DNA of 64,000 nt, from assembly GCA_020621405.1 (NCBI GenBank), contig JAHRYN010000001.1:883883-947882 (forward strand). The letters are read 5' to 3'. The translations under genes were made by a program, and so were the position numbers. The first letter of the stretch is position 1; each line of letters starts with the position of its first letter. Shown piece after piece: positions 39,638 through 54,664 of this stretch. The notes beneath the pieces were generated by a model that was given only the letters and a program-made list of their open reading frames with translations, had not been told where the DNA came from and made no database searches. The DNA is from Betaproteobacteria bacterium (GTDB taxonomy: Bacteria; Pseudomonadota; Gammaproteobacteria; Burkholderiales; Rhodocyclaceae).

Positions 39638-40993
39638 TCAGGCGGCCATGGCCGATTCGACGACATCGGCAAGCCGGGCTGCCAGCCGCCCCACTTCCGC
39701 AGCGTCCTGGCCTTCCACCATCACGCGCAGCAAGGGCTCGGTACCCGACGGCCGCAACAGCACCCGACCACGCTGCGCCAGTTCGCCCTCCACCTCGATG
39801 CGCGTCTGGTCGATGATGGGCGCCGTTTTCCAGTCGAAGCCCGGGCGCAGCTTCACGTTGACCAGTTTCTGCGGGTACAGCTTCAGATCCGCGCAGGCCT
39901 GGTCCAGACCGATGCCCTGGGAACGCAGGGCAGCAAGCACCTGCAGCGACGCGACGATGCCGTCACCGGTCGTGTGGCGGTCCAGGTCGATGATGTGCCC
40001 CGAATTCTCGCCACCGAGGCGCCAGCCCTGCTGGTGCAGCGTTTCCAGCACATAGCGGTCACCGACCTTGGCACGGGCCAGACCAACGCCCATTTCGTTG
40101 AGCGCATGCTCGAGCGCCAGATTGGTCATCAGCGTACCGACCACACCATTGAGGCGCCCTTCGCGCAGACGCTGGCAGGCAATCACGAACAGCAGTTCAT
40201 CGCCGTCATAGACCCGGCCGGAGGCATCGCACATGATCAGGCGGTCTGCATCGCCATCGAGCGCGATGCCGATGTCTGCACCGGACGCACGTACCGCTTC
40301 GGACAACGAGGACGGCGAGGTCGCACCGACCGCCGCATTGATGTTCATGCCGTTCGGGCTGCAGCCGACGCAGATCACCTCGGCACCGAGCTCGTGGAAC
40401 ACCTTGGGCGCGATCGAATAGGCCGCACCGTGCGCACAGTCGAGCGCAATCTTCAGGCCGCGCAGGTCAAGTTCCTGCGGGAAAGTGCTCTTGCAGAATT
40501 CGATGTAGCGGCCGGGTGCATCCTCGATGCGCCGGGCCTTGCCCAGGCGGGATGACTCCATGCAGCCCATGGGCTCGTCGAGCAGCGCCTCGATCTGCAG
40601 TTCGACCTCATCCGGCAGCTTGGTGCCGCGTGCCGAAAAGAACTTGATGCCGTTATCGTCGAAAGCGTTGTGCGACGCGCTGATCACTACTCCCGCCTGC
40701 AACCGGAGCGCGCGGGTCAGGTAGGCGACCGCGGGGGTCGGTACGACCTTCGCCAGCACGGTATCGACGCCTGCTGCCGCAAAACCGGCTTCAAGCGCCG
40801 CTTCGAGCATGTAGCCGGATACCCGCGTGTCTTTGCCGATCAGCACCGCCGGGTGTTCCCCTGCCGGCAGATGTTCGGTCGCCACCAGTGCACGACCGGC
40901 CGCATATCCGAGCCGCATGACGAAATCCGGCGTGATCGGTGCCTGCCCTACCCGGCCGCGTACGCCATCGGTACCGAAATAACGTCTGGACAT
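39638..40993 (-). CDS. glmM: Phosphoglucosamine mutase
   Basis: A 451-aa enzyme converting glucosamine-6-P to glucosamine-1-P for peptidoglycan and LPS. The phosphoserine loop is [19 protein letters not shown] in outline; the metal loop is DGDADR, and the sugar/phosphate loops are GGENSGH and [14 protein letters not shown] 40993 ([13 protein letters not shown]) has GGGAGAC upstream; the frame opens far earlier. Follows folP, as in E. coli. Confidence 0.97.
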   Translation of the reverse strand: MSRRYFGTDGVRGRVGQAPITPDFVMRLGYAAGRALVATEHLPAGEHPAVLIGKDTRVSGYMLEAALEAGFAAAGVDTVLAKVVPTPAVAYLTRALRLQAGVVISASHNAFDDNGIKFFSARGTKLPDEVELQIEALLDEPMGCMESSRLGKARRIEDAPGRYIEFCKSTFPQELDLRGLKIALDCAHGAAYSIAPKVFHELGAEVICVGCSPNGMNINAAVGATSPSSLSEAVRASGADIGIALDGDADRLIMCDASGRVYDGDELLFVIACQRLREGRLNGVVGTLMTNLALEHALNEMGVGLARAKVGDRYVLETLHQQGWRLGGENSGHIIDLDRHTTGDGIVASLQVLAALRSQGIGLDQACADLKLYPQKLVNVKLRPGFDWKTAPIIDQTRIEVEGELAQRGRVLLRPSGTEPLLRVMVEGQDAAEVGRLAARLADVVESAMAA

Positions 40994-41006
40994 TCTGTTT
41001 GTCTCC

Positions 41007-41849
41007 CTAAATTCTGCCGCCGGATATCCCGGCAACCTGCCATACGGCGAGCGCATCACACGTGGCGGCCACATCGTGCACACGCACCATGTGCGCACCG
41101 CGTGCCACGGAAGCGAGCGCCGCGGCCACGCTGGCCGCCACACGATCGGTGACCGGACGTCCGGTCAGACGCCCCAGCACCGACTTGCGCGACAGCCCGA
41201 CGAGCAGCGGATAACCCTGATCGACCAGAGCACCCAGCCCCTTGAGCAGCATCAGGTTGTGTTCCGAGGTCTTGCCGAAACCGAAACCCGGATCGAGCAT
41301 GATGCGGCTGCGGTCGATCCCTGCATCCTGCGCGCACCGCGCCCTTTGCAGAAGGAAATCAGTCACTTCCTCGCACACATCGGCATAGGAGGGCGCAAGC
41401 TGCATCGTCTGCGGTGTTCCCTGCATGTGCATGATGCACACGGCCGCATCACTTGCAGCCACGGCCTCGATCGCCCCCGGCGCCCGCAAGCCGTTGATGT
41501 CATTGACCAGCGTCGCACCGGCGGCCAGCGCAGCCCGCATCACTTCCGGCTTCCAGGTGTCTATCGACAACGGTACGCCCAGCCCGGCCAGCACCTCGAT
41601 CACCGGTACCACCCGGCGCAATTCGTCCTCGACCGACACCGGCTCCGATCCCGGTCGTGTCGATTCACCGCCTATATCCAGCACATCGGCGCCATCGGTG
41701 ATGAACTGCTGCGCCTGATCCACTGCGCGTGCGACATCGAAGGCCACGCCGTCGCCGGAAAACGAATCGGGAGTCGCGTTGATGATGCCCATCACGAGCG
41801 GTCGGTCGAGCGGCAGCCGGTAGGGTCCGCAGTACAGGGTCTGATTCAT
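41007..41849 (-). CDS. folP: Dihydropteroate synthase
   Basis: A 280-aa TIM-barrel folate enzyme, the sulfonamide target. Signatures: [26 protein letters not shown], and DPGFGFGKT, with LLVGLSRKS near the pABA site. ATG 41849 is preferred; GTG 41858 is possible. In the rlmE-ftsH-folP-glmM run, 13 bp before glmM. Confidence 0.96.
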   Translation of the reverse strand: MNQTLYCGPYRLPLDRPLVMGIINATPDSFSGDGVAFDVARAVDQAQQFITDGADVLDIGGESTRPGSEPVSVEDELRRVVPVIEVLAGLGVPLSIDTWKPEVMRAALAAGATLVNDINGLRAPGAIEAVAASDAAVCIMHMQGTPQTMQLAPSYADVCEEVTDFLLQRARCAQDAGIDRSRIMLDPGFGFGKTSEHNLMLLKGLGALVDQGYPLLVGLSRKSVLGRLTGRPVTDRVAASVAAALASVARGAHMVRVHDVAATCDALAVWQVAGISGGRI

Positions 41850-41863
41850 GGCAGTCACAAATG

Positions 41864-41888
41864 AAAACCGGAGGCATCAGCCTCCGGT
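41864..41888 (-). terminator. Hairpin between ftsH and folP
   Basis: A 9-bp stem (ACCGGAGGC with GCCTCCGGT, 4-base loop) followed by a short T-run on the minus strand. It may attenuate transcription from ftsH into folP-glmM. Confidence 0.6.
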
Positions 41889-41912
41889 CGGGGTTACGGA
41901 ACGTACAGCCGC

Positions 41913-43799
41913 TCAGGCTGGAGCGGCGGCGCTGGGCGCGGCACCCGGCGTATTGCCGTCGGCAGATGCCTTGGGCGGGCGAGAAGTCGGCTTCGGCGGG
42001 CGAACCGGACGATTGTTCATCACGTCGTCGATCTGATCCGCATCTATCGTTTCGAAATCGAGCAGCGCCTGGGTCATCGCCTCGACCTTGTCGCGATTTT
42101 CCTCGAGCAGGCGACGGGCTTCAGCGTAGCGGTCGTCGATGATGCGACGGATTTCCGCATCGACCTTCTGCATGGTCGTTTCCGACATGTTCCGATGTGT
42201 CGCCATCGAGCGGCCGAGGAACACTTCACCTTCCTCCTCGCCGTAGACCATGGCACCCATCGAATCCGACATGCCCCACTGCGTGACCATGCGCCGTGCC
42301 AGATCGGTCGCGCGCTGGAAGTCGTTGGCGGCACCGTTGGTCATCTGGTGCATGAAGATTTCTTCGGCGATGCGGCCAGACAGCATCATGGAGATCAGCT
42401 GCAGGCAGTAATCCTTGTCATAGCTGTAGCGATCCTTTTCCGGCAGCGACATGGTGACGCCGAGCGCCCGCCCGCGCGGAATGATGGTCACCTTGTGCAC
42501 CGGATCGCACTTGGGCAGCAGCATGCCGACAATCGCATGGCCCGATTCATGGTAGGCCGTGTTCTTCTTTTCTTCCTCGTCCATCACCATGGTTCGGCGC
42601 TCGGCCCCCATGATGATCTTGTCCTTGGCGCGTTCGAAGTCTTCCATGTCGACCACGCGCTTGTTGCTGCGCGCTGCAAACAGGGCCGCTTCGTTGACCA
42701 GATTGGCCAGGTCGGCGCCCGAGAAGCCCGGCGTGCCACGCGCAATGATTTCCGCCTTGACGTCCTGGGCCAGTGGCACCTTGCGCATGTGGACCGCGAG
42801 AATCTGCTCGCGGCCGCGGATGTCCGGCAGCGGCACGACGACCTGACGGTCGAAGCGCCCCGGGCGCAGCAGCGCCGGGTCGAGCACGTCCGGCCGGTTG
42901 GTCGCCGCAATCACGATGATGCCGGTCTGGCCTTCGAAGCCGTCCATCTCGACCAGCAGCTGGTTCAGCGTCTGTTCGCGTTCGTCGTTGCCACCGCCCA
43001 TGCCGGCACCACGCTGGCGACCGACCGCATCGATTTCATCGATGAAGATGATGCACGGCGCCTGCTTCTTGGCCTGCTCGAACATGTCGCGCACGCGTGC
43101 CGCACCGACGCCGACGAACATTTCGACGAAATCGGAGCCGGAAATCGAGAAGAACGGCACCTTGGCCTCGCCGGCGATCGCCTTGGCCAGCAAGGTCTTG
43201 CCGGTACCGGGCGAACCGACCATCAGCACACCCTTGGGTATGCGGCCACCGAGTTTCTGGAACTTGGACGGATCGCGCAGGAATTCGACCAGCTCGGCCA
43301 CTTCTTCCTTGGCCTCGTCGCAACCGGCCACGTCGGCGAAGGTGATCGTATTGGTCGATTCGTCGAGCATCCTGGCCTTCGATTTTCCGAACGAGAAGGC
43401 GCCGCCGCGGCCACCACCCTGCATCTGGCGCATGAAGAAGATCCAGACGCCGATCAGCAGCAGCATCGGGAACCAGGACACGAAGATGCTCATCAGGAAG
43501 CTCTGCTCTTCTTCCGGCTTGGCCACCACCTTGACGTTGCTCTTCAGCAGGTCGCTGATCAGCCAGATGTCCTGAGGCGGCGCGTAGGACGTGATGCGCT
43601 TGCCGTCCACCGTCGCCGCATTGAGCGTGCGGCCCTGGATTTCCACCTTGGAAATCCGCCCGGCCTTCACCTCTTCGAGGAATTCGGAATACTCCACCGT
43701 GCCCTGTGCGGCCTGGCGCTGGTTGAACTGGTTGAACACCGTCATCAGCACGATGCCGATGACGAGCCAGATCGCTAGATTTTTGAACATGTTGTTCAA
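41913..43799 (-). CDS. ftsH: ATP-dependent zinc metalloprotease FtsH
   Basis: A 628-aa membrane-anchored AAA protease that removes damaged membrane and regulatory proteins. Two N-terminal helices (about residues 5-23 and 100-122), Walker A GSPGTGKT, Walker [12 protein letters not shown], the second region of homology near RPGRFDRQ, and the zinc motif HESGHAI. The C-terminus is Pro/Ala-rich. Follows rlmE. Confidence 0.97.
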   Translation of the reverse strand: MNNMFKNLAIWLVIGIVLMTVFNQFNQRQAAQGTVEYSEFLEEVKAGRISKVEIQGRTLNAATVDGKRITSYAPPQDIWLISDLLKSNVKVVAKPEEEQSFLMSIFVSWFPMLLLIGVWIFFMRQMQGGGRGGAFSFGKSKARMLDESTNTITFADVAGCDEAKEEVAELVEFLRDPSKFQKLGGRIPKGVLMVGSPGTGKTLLAKAIAGEAKVPFFSISGSDFVEMFVGVGAARVRDMFEQAKKQAPCIIFIDEIDAVGRQRGAGMGGGNDEREQTLNQLLVEMDGFEGQTGIIVIAATNRPDVLDPALLRPGRFDRQVVVPLPDIRGREQILAVHMRKVPLAQDVKAEIIARGTPGFSGADLANLVNEAALFAARSNKRVVDMEDFERAKDKIIMGAERRTMVMDEEEKKNTAYHESGHAIVGMLLPKCDPVHKVTIIPRGRALGVTMSLPEKDRYSYDKDYCLQLISMMLSGRIAEEIFMHQMTNGAANDFQRATDLARRMVTQWGMSDSMGAMVYGEEEGEVFLGRSMATHRNMSETTMQKVDAEIRRIIDDRYAEARRLLEENRDKVEAMTQALLDFETIDADQIDDVMNNRPVRPPKPTSRPPKASADGNTPGAAPSAAAPA

Positions 43800-43921
43800 G
43801 GCAGTTCCTCTGTATTTCCGGGGCCGGACGTACCGGCCGAATCAATGCAACAACGGAGAGACCAGACGGGTCGGCTTACGTTCAACGCGGCAGACACCTT
43901 CACACCGAAAGCGTCCGGAAT

Positions 43922-44554
43922 TCATGCGGGTAATTCGCCTTGCCTGCCACGGCACAGAAGATACACCTCCGCGCTGCGGTCGCGCGAACTGTCGGGTTTG
44001 CGCACTGCGACGGAAGAAAAAAGCTGCTCCATGTCGCGTCTGAGCGCTTCGAACCCCGAACCCTGAAAGACTTTTACGAGCATGTCGCCGCCAGTCTTGA
44101 GGTACTGGCGCGAAAACTCCAGCGCCAGTTCGAGCAGATGGATGGAGCGGGCCTGATCGGTCACCGCAATACCGGACAAGTTGGGGGCCATGTCCGACAA
44201 TACAAGCCCGACCAGCCTGCCTTCGAGTGCTGCGACCAGCTGTTCCAGCACCTCGTCCTCGCGGAAGTCGCCCTGGATGAAATGCACGCCGGGAACGGGT
44301 TCCATCGGCAGCAGGTCGAGCGCGATCACGCGTCCGCCGGGCGCAACCTTCTTCGACACCACCTGCGACCATCCGCCGGGCGTGCTGCCGAGATCCACGA
44401 CCACCTTGCCCGGCACCAGCAGATGGTCGCGCTCATCGATCTGCAGCAGCTTGAAGGCGGCACGCGAACGGTAGCCCTGTGCCTGCGCCTGCTTTACATA
44501 GGGGTCGTTGATGTGGTCGTGTACCCACTGGCGGCTGGTTTTGTTCTTTGCCAT
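43922..44554 (-). CDS. rlmE: 23S rRNA 2'-O-ribose methyltransferase RlmE (FtsJ)
   Basis: A 210-aa SAM-dependent enzyme that methylates U2552 of 23S rRNA. Seen: RSRAAFKLLQIDERDHLL, VVDLGSTPGGWSQV, LSDMAPNLSG, and GGDMLVKVFQG, which hold the K-D-K-E catalytic set. Divergent from yhbY and followed by ftsH, a widespread order. Confidence 0.96.
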   Translation of the reverse strand: MAKNKTSRQWVHDHINDPYVKQAQAQGYRSRAAFKLLQIDERDHLLVPGKVVVDLGSTPGGWSQVVSKKVAPGGRVIALDLLPMEPVPGVHFIQGDFREDEVLEQLVAALEGRLVGLVLSDMAPNLSGIAVTDQARSIHLLELALEFSRQYLKTGGDMLVKVFQGSGFEALRRDMEQLFSSVAVRKPDSSRDRSAEVYLLCRGRQGELPA

Positions 44555-44588
44555 GACTTAGACTTGCGCGCCTTTCAGGAATAACGCC

Positions 44589-45026
44589 ATGCTGACTCTT
44601 TCGACTGACGAACGCCGCGCGCTGCGTGCGCGTGCCCACCCGCTGAAGCCGGTCGTGATGATCGCGCAGAACGGGCTGACCGATGCGGTGCTGAAAGAGA
44701 TCGAACTCGCGCTGTCGTCGCACGAACTCATCAAGGTGCGGGTATTCGATGCCGAACGCGAGCAGCGCGACGCCTGGCTGGTCAGCGCCTGCACGGCGCT
44801 GCATGCCGCGCCGGTGCAGCGGATCGGCAACATTCTGGTGCTGTACCGCCCGAACCCGGAACTGCATGTCGAACGCCCCACCCCAGTGCCGGCACGAAAG
44901 GCTGCCGCCAAGCCGGCCACCGGAAAGCCGGTACCGACCCGCAGCATGCCGGCCAAGCCGGTGGCAGGCCGGCGCGGCATCGCGCGAAATGCGAAGGCCA
45001 CCGGTTTCAAGCCGCGCGGCCGCTGA
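44589..45026 (+). CDS. yhbY: YhbY/CRS1-YhbY RNA-binding protein with basic tail
   Basis: A 145-aa protein. Residues about 1-95 are a CRM (YhbY) domain with RRALRARAHPLKPVVMIAQNG and the RIGNILVLYRPN end; this domain binds pre-50S ribosomes. The last 45 residues are a Lys/Pro/Ala/Arg-rich, disordered extension absent from E. coli YhbY. Divergent from rlmE by 34 bp. Confidence 0.92.
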   Translation: MLTLSTDERRALRARAHPLKPVVMIAQNGLTDAVLKEIELALSSHELIKVRVFDAEREQRDAWLVSACTALHAAPVQRIGNILVLYRPNPELHVERPTPVPARKAAAKPATGKPVPTRSMPAKPVAGRRGIARNAKATGFKPRGR

Positions 45027-45041
45027 TTCCGGACGGCGCGC

Positions 45042-45515
45042 TCAGACGTAGCGCACATCCACGATTTCGTACTCGCGGACACCGCCGGGCGCCTGCACTT
45101 CCGCCACGTCGCCGGCGTACTTGCCGATCAGCGCACGAGCGATCGGCGAATTGACCGAAATCATGCCTGCCTTCAGGTCAGCCTCGTCGTCGCCGACGAT
45201 CTGGTAGCTGACCGGCTTGCCCGCCTCGACGTCCTCCAGATCGACCGTCGCGCCGAACACTACCCGGCCTTCGGCATCCAGCGTCTTCGGATCGATGATC
45301 AGCGCGTTGGCGAGCTTGCCCTCGATTTCCTGTATGCGCCCCTCGACGAAGCCCTGACGTTCCTTGGCCGCGTCGTATTCGGCATTTTCCGACAGATCGC
45401 CGTGCGAGCGCGCCTCCGCGATGGCGGCGATCACGCTCGGACGATCCACGGTCTTCAGGCGGTGCAGCTCCAGCTTGAGCTTTTCGGCGCCGGCGATGGT
45501 AAGGGGTACGCTCAT
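45042..45515 (-). CDS. greA: Transcription elongation factor GreA
   Basis: A 157-aa factor that stimulates RNA cleavage in backtracked RNA polymerase. N-terminal coiled coil with acidic tip ([18 protein letters not shown]) and the C-terminal FKBP-like domain ([13 protein letters not shown]). Start ATG 45515 is next to the carB stop (45517), so translation may be coupled in carA-carB-greA. Convergent with yhbY. Confidence 0.96.
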   Translation of the reverse strand: MSVPLTIAGAEKLKLELHRLKTVDRPSVIAAIAEARSHGDLSENAEYDAAKERQGFVEGRIQEIEGKLANALIIDPKTLDAEGRVVFGATVDLEDVEAGKPVSYQIVGDDEADLKAGMISVNSPIARALIGKYAGDVAEVQAPGGVREYEIVDVRYV

Positions 45516-45516
45516 A

Positions 45517-48732
<3,216 letters not shown>

Positions 48733-48797
48733 AGGGTGACTGATGATCCGTAAGGTGATGGGCGCGCCGGGCGCGCTGCGCTGTCACACGTTGCGGA

Positions 48798-49922
48798 TCA
48801 CTTCTCCATCATCTGGGTGAATCGGTCGAACAGATAGGCCACGTCGTGCGGACCGGGGCTGGCTTCCGGGTGGCCCTGGAAGCAGAAGGCCGGGCGGTCG
48901 GTCCAGGTCATGCCCTGCAGGCTGCCGTCGAACAGCGACACATGGGTCACGCGCACATGGCCGGGCAGCGTCGCCGGATCCACCGCGAAACCGTGGTTCT
49001 GGCTGGTGATCAGCACGCGTCCGGAATCAAGATCCTTGACCGGATGGTTGGCGCCGTGGTGGCCGAACTTCATCTTCAGTGTCGACGCACCTGCCGCCAG
49101 GCCCATCAACTGATGGCCCAGACAGATGCCGAAGGTCGGAACCTTGCGCTCGAGGAAGGTACGGATCGCCGAAATCGCGTAGTCGCAGGGTTCCGGGTCA
49201 CCGGGGCCATTGGACAGGAACACGCCATCGGGATTCATCGCCAGAACCTCGGCCGCAGGCGTCTGCGCCGGCACCACGGTCAGGCGACAGCCACGGCTGG
49301 CCAGCATGCGCAGGATATTGCGCTTGACGCCGAAATCGTAGGCGACGACGTGGTGGCGCGGAGCTGCGGGCTTCACGAATCCCTGGCCAAGTTCCCACTC
49401 ACCCTCGTTCCACTCATACGGCTTGTCGGTAGTGACCACTTTCGCCAGATCCATGCCGGCCAGACCGGCAAAGGCGCGCGCCTGGGCAATCGCCTCGGCC
49501 GCATCGACGCGGCCGGCCATCAGACAGGCGCTCTGTGCGCCCTTTTCGCGCAGCAGGCGCGTGAGTTTGCGGGTATCTATATTGGCGATACCCGGAATGC
49601 CCTGCTCACGCAGGTAGCCGTCGAGCGTCTGGTGGCTGCGGAAATTGGATGAACGCAGGGGCAGGTCGCGGATGACCAGGCCAGCGGCAAAAACCCGGCT
49701 GGCTTCGACGTCTTCGACGTTGACGCCGGTGTTGCCGATGTGCGGATAGGTCAGCGTGACGATCTGTCGGGTATAGCTCGGATCGGTCAGTATCTCCTGA
49801 TAGCCGGTCATCGCGGTGTTGAACACCACTTCGCCGGCAGTGACCGTTTCCGCCCCTATGCTTTTGCCGTGAAAGACCGATCCATCGGCGAGTGCGAGCA
49901 GCGCGGGCGCGTAGGCGGACAC
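48798..49922 (-). CDS. carA: Carbamoyl-phosphate synthase small subunit
   Basis: A 374-aa glutaminase subunit that feeds ammonia to CarB. The class I amidotransferase triad is present: [10 protein letters not shown] (Cys), and [14 protein letters not shown] (His, Glu). ATG 49922 has an upstream SD (AGGAG). A good promoter lies 100-130 bp upstream. Confidence 0.97.
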   Translation of the reverse strand: MSAYAPALLALADGSVFHGKSIGAETVTAGEVVFNTAMTGYQEILTDPSYTRQIVTLTYPHIGNTGVNVEDVEASRVFAAGLVIRDLPLRSSNFRSHQTLDGYLREQGIPGIANIDTRKLTRLLREKGAQSACLMAGRVDAAEAIAQARAFAGLAGMDLAKVVTTDKPYEWNEGEWELGQGFVKPAAPRHHVVAYDFGVKRNILRMLASRGCRLTVVPAQTPAAEVLAMNPDGVFLSNGPGDPEPCDYAISAIRTFLERKVPTFGICLGHQLMGLAAGASTLKMKFGHHGANHPVKDLDSGRVLITSQNHGFAVDPATLPGHVRVTHVSLFDGSLQGMTWTDRPAFCFQGHPEASPGPHDVAYLFDRFTQMMEK

Positions 49923-50022
49923 GTAGTAACTCCTGAAATTCTGGTCGGGGACGGCAGCGCGCGCGAGCGCTACATATGCGAAGCGGGAGACGCCGTTTTG
50001 GGCGCTCCCGCTGATTTTTTCA

Positions 50023-50052
50023 ATTATACCTTGCCGCTGGTGCAGCGCGCAA
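50023..50052 (-). promoter_or_regulatory. Sigma-70-type promoter of carA
   Basis: On the minus strand TTGCGC (50047-50052) and TATAAT (50023-50028) are 18 bp apart. The predicted RNA starts near 50016 and runs straight into an 8-bp hairpin at 49982-50013 (AGCGGGAG with CTCCCGCT). Confidence 0.7.
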
Positions 50053-50072
50053 TTTCGGGAATTACTCCTGCC

Positions 50073-52655
50073 TCAGACCGATGCGATGACGTCCTCGCGC
50101 AGGACGCCCAGCGCGTCGGAAAGACGTGCCAGCTGGGCGTCGGCATCCCGGTGCAGATCGGTCAGCACCGGTGCCGGATCTGCCCTCGCAGCGTCCTCAA
50201 GCAGCGCCACCAGACGCTCGGCGCACGCGGCACCGAATACCGAGAGCGAACCGCGCAAGCGATGGCAGATGCGGGCAACACCGTCGTTGTCGCCAGTTTC
50301 AAGGCAGACGCCCAGACCGCGGCGCAGTTCCGGCAATTCGCCGAGAAAGACGTTGATGACGCGCCGGACCATCGCGCGATCGCCGTCCAGTGTCTCCAGC
50401 GTATGGTCGATGTCGAGCACGGGCTCGGCAGCAACGGCCTGCTGACGCAGCAGACCGTTGACGTCCGTGGTCACCGACGTGGTGTCACCATCGGCCCGGG
50501 ACAGCACGCGCTCCAGCGTGGCCAGCAGTTCGTCGGCCTTGACCGGCTTGCTGACATAGTCGTCCATGCCCTCTTCGAGGCACAGCTCGCGGTCGCCCTT
50601 CATCGCGTTCGCGGTCATCGCGATGATCGGAAGATGCTGCACATTGTCCGTATCGACCACCCAGGAACGGCGCTGCTCGCGCGCCCGGATCGCCCGGGTC
50701 GCCTCGATGCCGCCCATCACCGGCATCTGGACGTCCATCAGCACGACGTCGAAATTCTGGCGTTCCAACTGGTCGAGCGCCTCCTGACCGTTCGACGCCA
50801 CGGTAACGCGATAGCCGGCACGCTCCAGCATGCGCACGGCGACCAGTTGGTTGACCGGATTGTCCTCGGCCAGCAGCACCTGACGCGGCACCTGACCGCC
50901 ATGGCCCATGTTCGCAAGCGAGCGTTCGATGTCCAGATCACCTATGGCCAGATCGAAGTCATCGGTCTCATGTACCTCGTCGTCAGGCCGGCTGTGCAAG
51001 GCGTCAGCCAGCGCTCCGGCAAGCTCGCCGGCAGAAAACGGCTTGTGCAGGCGTCCACGCACGCCAAGAGCACGCGCCTGTGCATTGTCCGCAGCCTGAT
51101 TTACGCCACTGAGCATCATCACGACGCGATTCAGGCGGTTCGGTCCTTCGCAAAAGGCCGAAATGAAGTCGAAGGCGTCGGCATCGGGCAAGGTGCGATC
51201 GACCAGCAGGATGTCGAAGGGGCGTCCGGATTCATGTGCCTGCTTCAGCGCCTGTCTGGCTGCCTGCACGGAACCGACCGCCAGCGCCGACGCGCCCATG
51301 TCGCCCAGCATCGCAGCCACCACGCCCCGCGTCGGCAGATGGTCTTCCAGCAGCAGTACGTGCAGCCCCGCAAAGCGCCTGAAATTCGGCGACAGCGCGC
51401 TCTGCTCGACGACTTCGCCGCGCATCGTGAAGTGAAAGGTAGAGCCCTGGCCCGGCGCGCTGTCCAGCCACAGCCGTCCGCCCATCAGCGCCGCGAGCTT
51501 GTTGCAGATGGCCAGACCGAGGCCGGTTCCACCAAACCGGCGCGTGGTCGAGGTATCCGCCTGGGCGAACGCTTCGAATACCAGCGACTGCTTGGTGGCA
51601 TCGATGCCGATGCCGGTGTCGCGCACCCATACGTGCAGTTCCACCCGCTCGCCATTGCCTGCCGGCATGCCGACCGTCTCGCAGCCGATCTCGATCTCGC
51701 CCTGTTCGGTGAACTTCACCGCGTTGCCGATCAGATTGACCAATATCTGGCGCAGGCGTCCGGGGTCACCCAGCACGCGCCGCGGCAGATCGGGCGACAG
51801 CCTGCAGTAAAGTTCGAGCCCCTTCTTCTGGGCGCCGATCGCCAGCCCGCGTGCAGACTCTCCGATGACCTCCTCCGGCGAGTACTCCACGGTTTCGATG
51901 GCCAGCTTGCCAGCCTCGATCTTCGAAAAGTCCAGGATGTCGTTGATGATGACCAGCAATGCGTCGGCCGAGGTCTTGATCGCGTGCACGTATTCGCGCT
52001 GCTCGCTGTCCAGCGAGGTATCGAGCATCAGTTCCGACATGCCCATGATGCCATTCATCGGCGTACGGATTTCATGGCTCATATTGGCCAGGAAGTCGCT
52101 CTTGGCGCGACTGGCTGCTTCGGCCTTCTCCTTGGCAAGCAGGAGTTCGACCTCGGCCTGGCGACGCGCATCGAGCTGGAACAGCTGACCGGACACGCGC
52201 GCAACCCGCCCGCGCTCGTCACGCTCGGTCGCGTTCGCCTCGAAGCGCACCCACACGACCGATCCGCCCGCCCGCCGGACACGGCAGTCGGTGAACGCAT
52301 TGCCAACGCTGCTGACAAGACGCTCCTCCAGCCACTGATCGAAGCCCGCCACGTCATCGGAATGCAGCACGTCGCGCCAGACCGGCAGCAGATCCGGCAG
52401 ATCGGATGCGCCGTAACCCAGCGCGTTCTTGAATTCGGGAGACACCACGAAACGGGCACTCGACGGCACCCACTGCCACTGATGCGGCGACGCGTCGGTC
52501 GCGTCATTGGCTTCCAGCAGCCCATCCAACCGCCCCAGTACCTCCGCCAGGCCAGCTGCCGACGGCGCACCGGCGAGCCAAGTCCTGATCCCCTGCTCGT
52601 CGATGGACGACAAGCCGAGATGCTGGAACAACATGGATGAAAGTGCCGGATGCAT
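50073..52655 (-). CDS. Hybrid sensor histidine kinase (PAS-HisKA-HATPase-REC-REC-Hpt)
   Basis: An 860-aa multi-step phosphorelay protein without an evident membrane segment. A PAS-like sensor covers about residues 60-165, HisKA carries H194 ([12 protein letters not shown]), and HATPase has DTGIGI and [10 protein letters not shown]. The first receiver is near [11 protein letters not shown], the second near [15 protein letters not shown]-terminal Hpt domain has [14 protein letters not shown]. Such proteins pass phosphate to a separate response regulator, not found here. The start (52655) lacks a clear SD; 52634 is an alternative. Signal unknown. Confidence 0.9.
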   Translation of the reverse strand: MHPALSSMLFQHLGLSSIDEQGIRTWLAGAPSAAGLAEVLGRLDGLLEANDATDASPHQWQWVPSSARFVVSPEFKNALGYGASDLPDLLPVWRDVLHSDDVAGFDQWLEERLVSSVGNAFTDCRVRRAGGSVVWVRFEANATERDERGRVARVSGQLFQLDARRQAEVELLLAKEKAEAASRAKSDFLANMSHEIRTPMNGIMGMSELMLDTSLDSEQREYVHAIKTSADALLVIINDILDFSKIEAGKLAIETVEYSPEEVIGESARGLAIGAQKKGLELYCRLSPDLPRRVLGDPGRLRQILVNLIGNAVKFTEQGEIEIGCETVGMPAGNGERVELHVWVRDTGIGIDATKQSLVFEAFAQADTSTTRRFGGTGLGLAICNKLAALMGGRLWLDSAPGQGSTFHFTMRGEVVEQSALSPNFRRFAGLHVLLLEDHLPTRGVVAAMLGDMGASALAVGSVQAARQALKQAHESGRPFDILLVDRTLPDADAFDFISAFCEGPNRLNRVVMMLSGVNQAADNAQARALGVRGRLHKPFSAGELAGALADALHSRPDDEVHETDDFDLAIGDLDIERSLANMGHGGQVPRQVLLAEDNPVNQLVAVRMLERAGYRVTVASNGQEALDQLERQNFDVVLMDVQMPVMGGIEATRAIRAREQRRSWVVDTDNVQHLPIIAMTANAMKGDRELCLEEGMDDYVSKPVKADELLATLERVLSRADGDTTSVTTDVNGLLRQQAVAAEPVLDIDHTLETLDGDRAMVRRVINVFLGELPELRRGLGVCLETGDNDGVARICHRLRGSLSVFGAACAERLVALLEDAARADPAPVLTDLHRDADAQLARLSDALGVLREDVIASV

Positions 52656-52738
52656 GTATGCGAAATTCGTTGGCTTACGGCATTTACGGCAATCGCTCAG
52701 CGCACTGAAGCGGCGCGCTTCCGAGCACGGAAAACGAT

Positions 52739-53545
52739 TCAGCGCAGCCCGAGCACATCCTGCATGTCGTACAGGCCGCTGTCGCGGTCGGCGAGCCAGC
52801 GCGCCGCGCGCAGACTGCCGAGCGCGTACGGCATGCGACTGGCCGACTTGTGGGTGATTTCGATGCGCTCGCCGATGCCGGCAAACAGGACCGTGTGATC
52901 GCCGACGATGTCCCCACCCCGGATCGTGGAAAAGCCTATCGTCGCCGCATCGCGCTCGCCGGTATGGCCTTCGCGGCCGTAGATCGCGCAGTCCGCGAGC
53001 GAGCGGCCGAGTGCGTCGGCCACCACTTCGCCCATGCGCAGCGCGGTACCCGAGGGCGCGTCCACCTTCATGCGGTGGTGCGCTTCGATGACCTCGACGT
53101 CGTAGCCGCTGTTAAGGATGCGGGCAGCGACGTCCAGCAGACGAAACACCGCATTGACGCCGACCGCCATGTTCGGCGCGAATACGATGGCCAGCCGCTC
53201 CGAGGCCTCGGCCAGCCGGCCGCGTTGCGCTTCGGTAAAACCGGTGGTCCCGATGATCATCTTGACGCCAAGACGGGTACAGGCGTCCAGATGCACGAGC
53301 GTCGCTTCCGGCCGCGTGAAGTCGATCAGGAAATCGGCTCCGGTCAGTGCCGCGTCGATGTCGCTGCTGATCTGCACACCGCTCCTGATGCCCAGAAATG
53401 CACAGGCATCCTCTCCAATGGCCGGCGAATCCACCCGGTCAAGCGCGGCGACCAGACGGGCCCCTTCGTCACGCGTGGTGGCTTCGATCAGCATGCGGCC
53501 CATGCGGCCGGACGCTCCGGCGATCGCTATGCGCATCGATGACAT
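52739..53545 (-). CDS. dapB: 4-hydroxy-tetrahydrodipicolinate reductase
   Basis: A 268-aa NAD(P)H enzyme of lysine/diaminopimelate synthesis. Nucleotide loop [14 protein letters not shown], catalytic [16 protein letters not shown], and [22 protein letters not shown] precedes ATG 53545; ATG 53536 is possible. Lies between the kinase gene and bamE, all in one direction. Confidence 0.96.
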   Translation of the reverse strand: MSSMRIAIAGASGRMGRMLIEATTRDEGARLVAALDRVDSPAIGEDACAFLGIRSGVQISSDIDAALTGADFLIDFTRPEATLVHLDACTRLGVKMIIGTTGFTEAQRGRLAEASERLAIVFAPNMAVGVNAVFRLLDVAARILNSGYDVEVIEAHHRMKVDAPSGTALRMGEVVADALGRSLADCAIYGREGHTGERDAATIGFSTIRGGDIVGDHTVLFAGIGERIEITHKSASRMPYALGSLRAARWLADRDSGLYDMQDVLGLR

Positions 53546-53587
53546 GAAATTCCCTCGGAAATTGATACGTTGCGGCTTTCAGACCGC

Positions 53588-54046
53588 TCACTGCTTGGCC
53601 GGCGCCGCGACCTCGCCGAGATCGATGGTACGACTGCGGGGCTTGTCGGATTTCTCCAGTTCCCCTTCTTCGGCCCCCACGACGTCGCCACCGACACTGA
53701 CCAGGCGATCGTTTTCGAAATAGACGACGAGTCGGCGCTGCTGCAGGTCTTCCGGCTGATTGCCCGGCTTGAAGTAGTACAGGTAATCCCAGCGGTCAGG
53801 ATGGAATACGTCGGTCAGCATCGGCGTTCCGAGCACGAAGCGAACCTGATCGCGCGTCATGCCGGCCTTGAGTTGCGCCGCCATCTCCTGCGTGACGAGA
53901 TTGCCCTGGCGGATGTCGATGCGGAACGGATTGAGCCGGTTGGTCACGTCGAAGGTCGACGGCATCTGCATGTCGCTGCATCCGGCAAGCAGAGGAATCA
54001 GGGCAAGGCAGACACGGCGGAGAAGTACGGCAGGGGCGAAGGACAT
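53588..54046 (-). CDS. bamE: Outer-membrane assembly lipoprotein BamE (SmpA/OmlA)
   Basis: A 152-aa lipoprotein. ATG 54046 gives a signal peptide with lipobox LLAGC. The BamE core has PFRIDIRQGNLVTQEM, LKAGMTRDQVRFVLGTPMLTD and DRWDYLYYF. Part of the BAM beta-barrel assembly complex. Divergent from fur, a conserved pair in betaproteobacteria. Confidence 0.94.
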   Translation of the reverse strand: MSFAPAVLLRRVCLALIPLLAGCSDMQMPSTFDVTNRLNPFRIDIRQGNLVTQEMAAQLKAGMTRDQVRFVLGTPMLTDVFHPDRWDYLYYFKPGNQPEDLQQRRLVVYFENDRLVSVGGDVVGAEEGELEKSDKPRSRTIDLGEVAAPAKQ

Positions 54047-54152
54047 CGCTGGACAGGACTCGGGTGATGGTCGGTCGGCGGGCGGCACAGCGCCGGGCCA
54101 GACTCTAAAGTCTATATTATAGCGACCTTGATACTGCCTTCAGGCGCCCCAG

Positions 54153-54596
54153 ATGAGTTCGAATTCCCAGAACCTGAAAAACATAGGGCTCAAAGCGACC
54201 CTGCCTCGACTGAAAATACTGGAATTGTTCCAGCGTCCCGACGTGCGCCACATGAGCGCGGAAGACGTCTACAAGGCATTGCTGCTGGAGGACATGGATA
54301 TCGGGCTGGCGACGGTCTATCGCGTGCTGACCCAGTTCGAACAGGCCGGTCTGCTCGAACGGCACTTCTTCGAGACCGGCAAGGCCGTGTTCGAACTGAA
54401 TGAGGGACGCCACCATGATCATCTGGTATGCATCCAGTGCGGCAAGGTCGAGGAGTTCTACGACGCCGAAATCGAGCGCCGCCAGGTCAAGATCGCCAAG
54501 GAACGCGGTTTCATCATGCAGGACCACGCCATGACTATCTTCGCGGACTGTACGCGCGAGGTCTGCCCGAACAGGAGAAAGATGCACCTCGACTGA
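54153..54596 (+). CDS. fur: Ferric uptake regulator Fur
   Basis: A 147-aa iron-responsive repressor. Winged helix with [11 protein letters not shown] and [18 protein letters not shown]; metal and zinc sites in [18 protein letters not shown] and the C-terminal CTREVC pair. Short AT-rich promoter region between it and bamE (54047-54152). Confidence 0.97.
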   Translation: MSSNSQNLKNIGLKATLPRLKILELFQRPDVRHMSAEDVYKALLLEDMDIGLATVYRVLTQFEQAGLLERHFFETGKAVFELNEGRHHDHLVCIQCGKVEEFYDAEIERRQVKIAKERGFIMQDHAMTIFADCTREVCPNRRKMHLD

Positions 54597-54664
54597 GGCG
54601 CAACGCTCCAGTCCCTGCCAGCCCTTGCTGCACGCACCACCCCGGATTCAGGTCCGTCCTTCGC

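Noticed and set aside
49982..50020. Plus-strand terminator (hairpin then six T)
   Set aside because: No plus-strand gene precedes it. The T-run is the A-run just after the carA -10 box, so it is better read as the carA leader hairpin.
49740..52640. A 966-codon plus-strand open frame
   Set aside because: Antisense shadow of carA and the hybrid histidine kinase; His/Arg/Gln-rich translation without domains.
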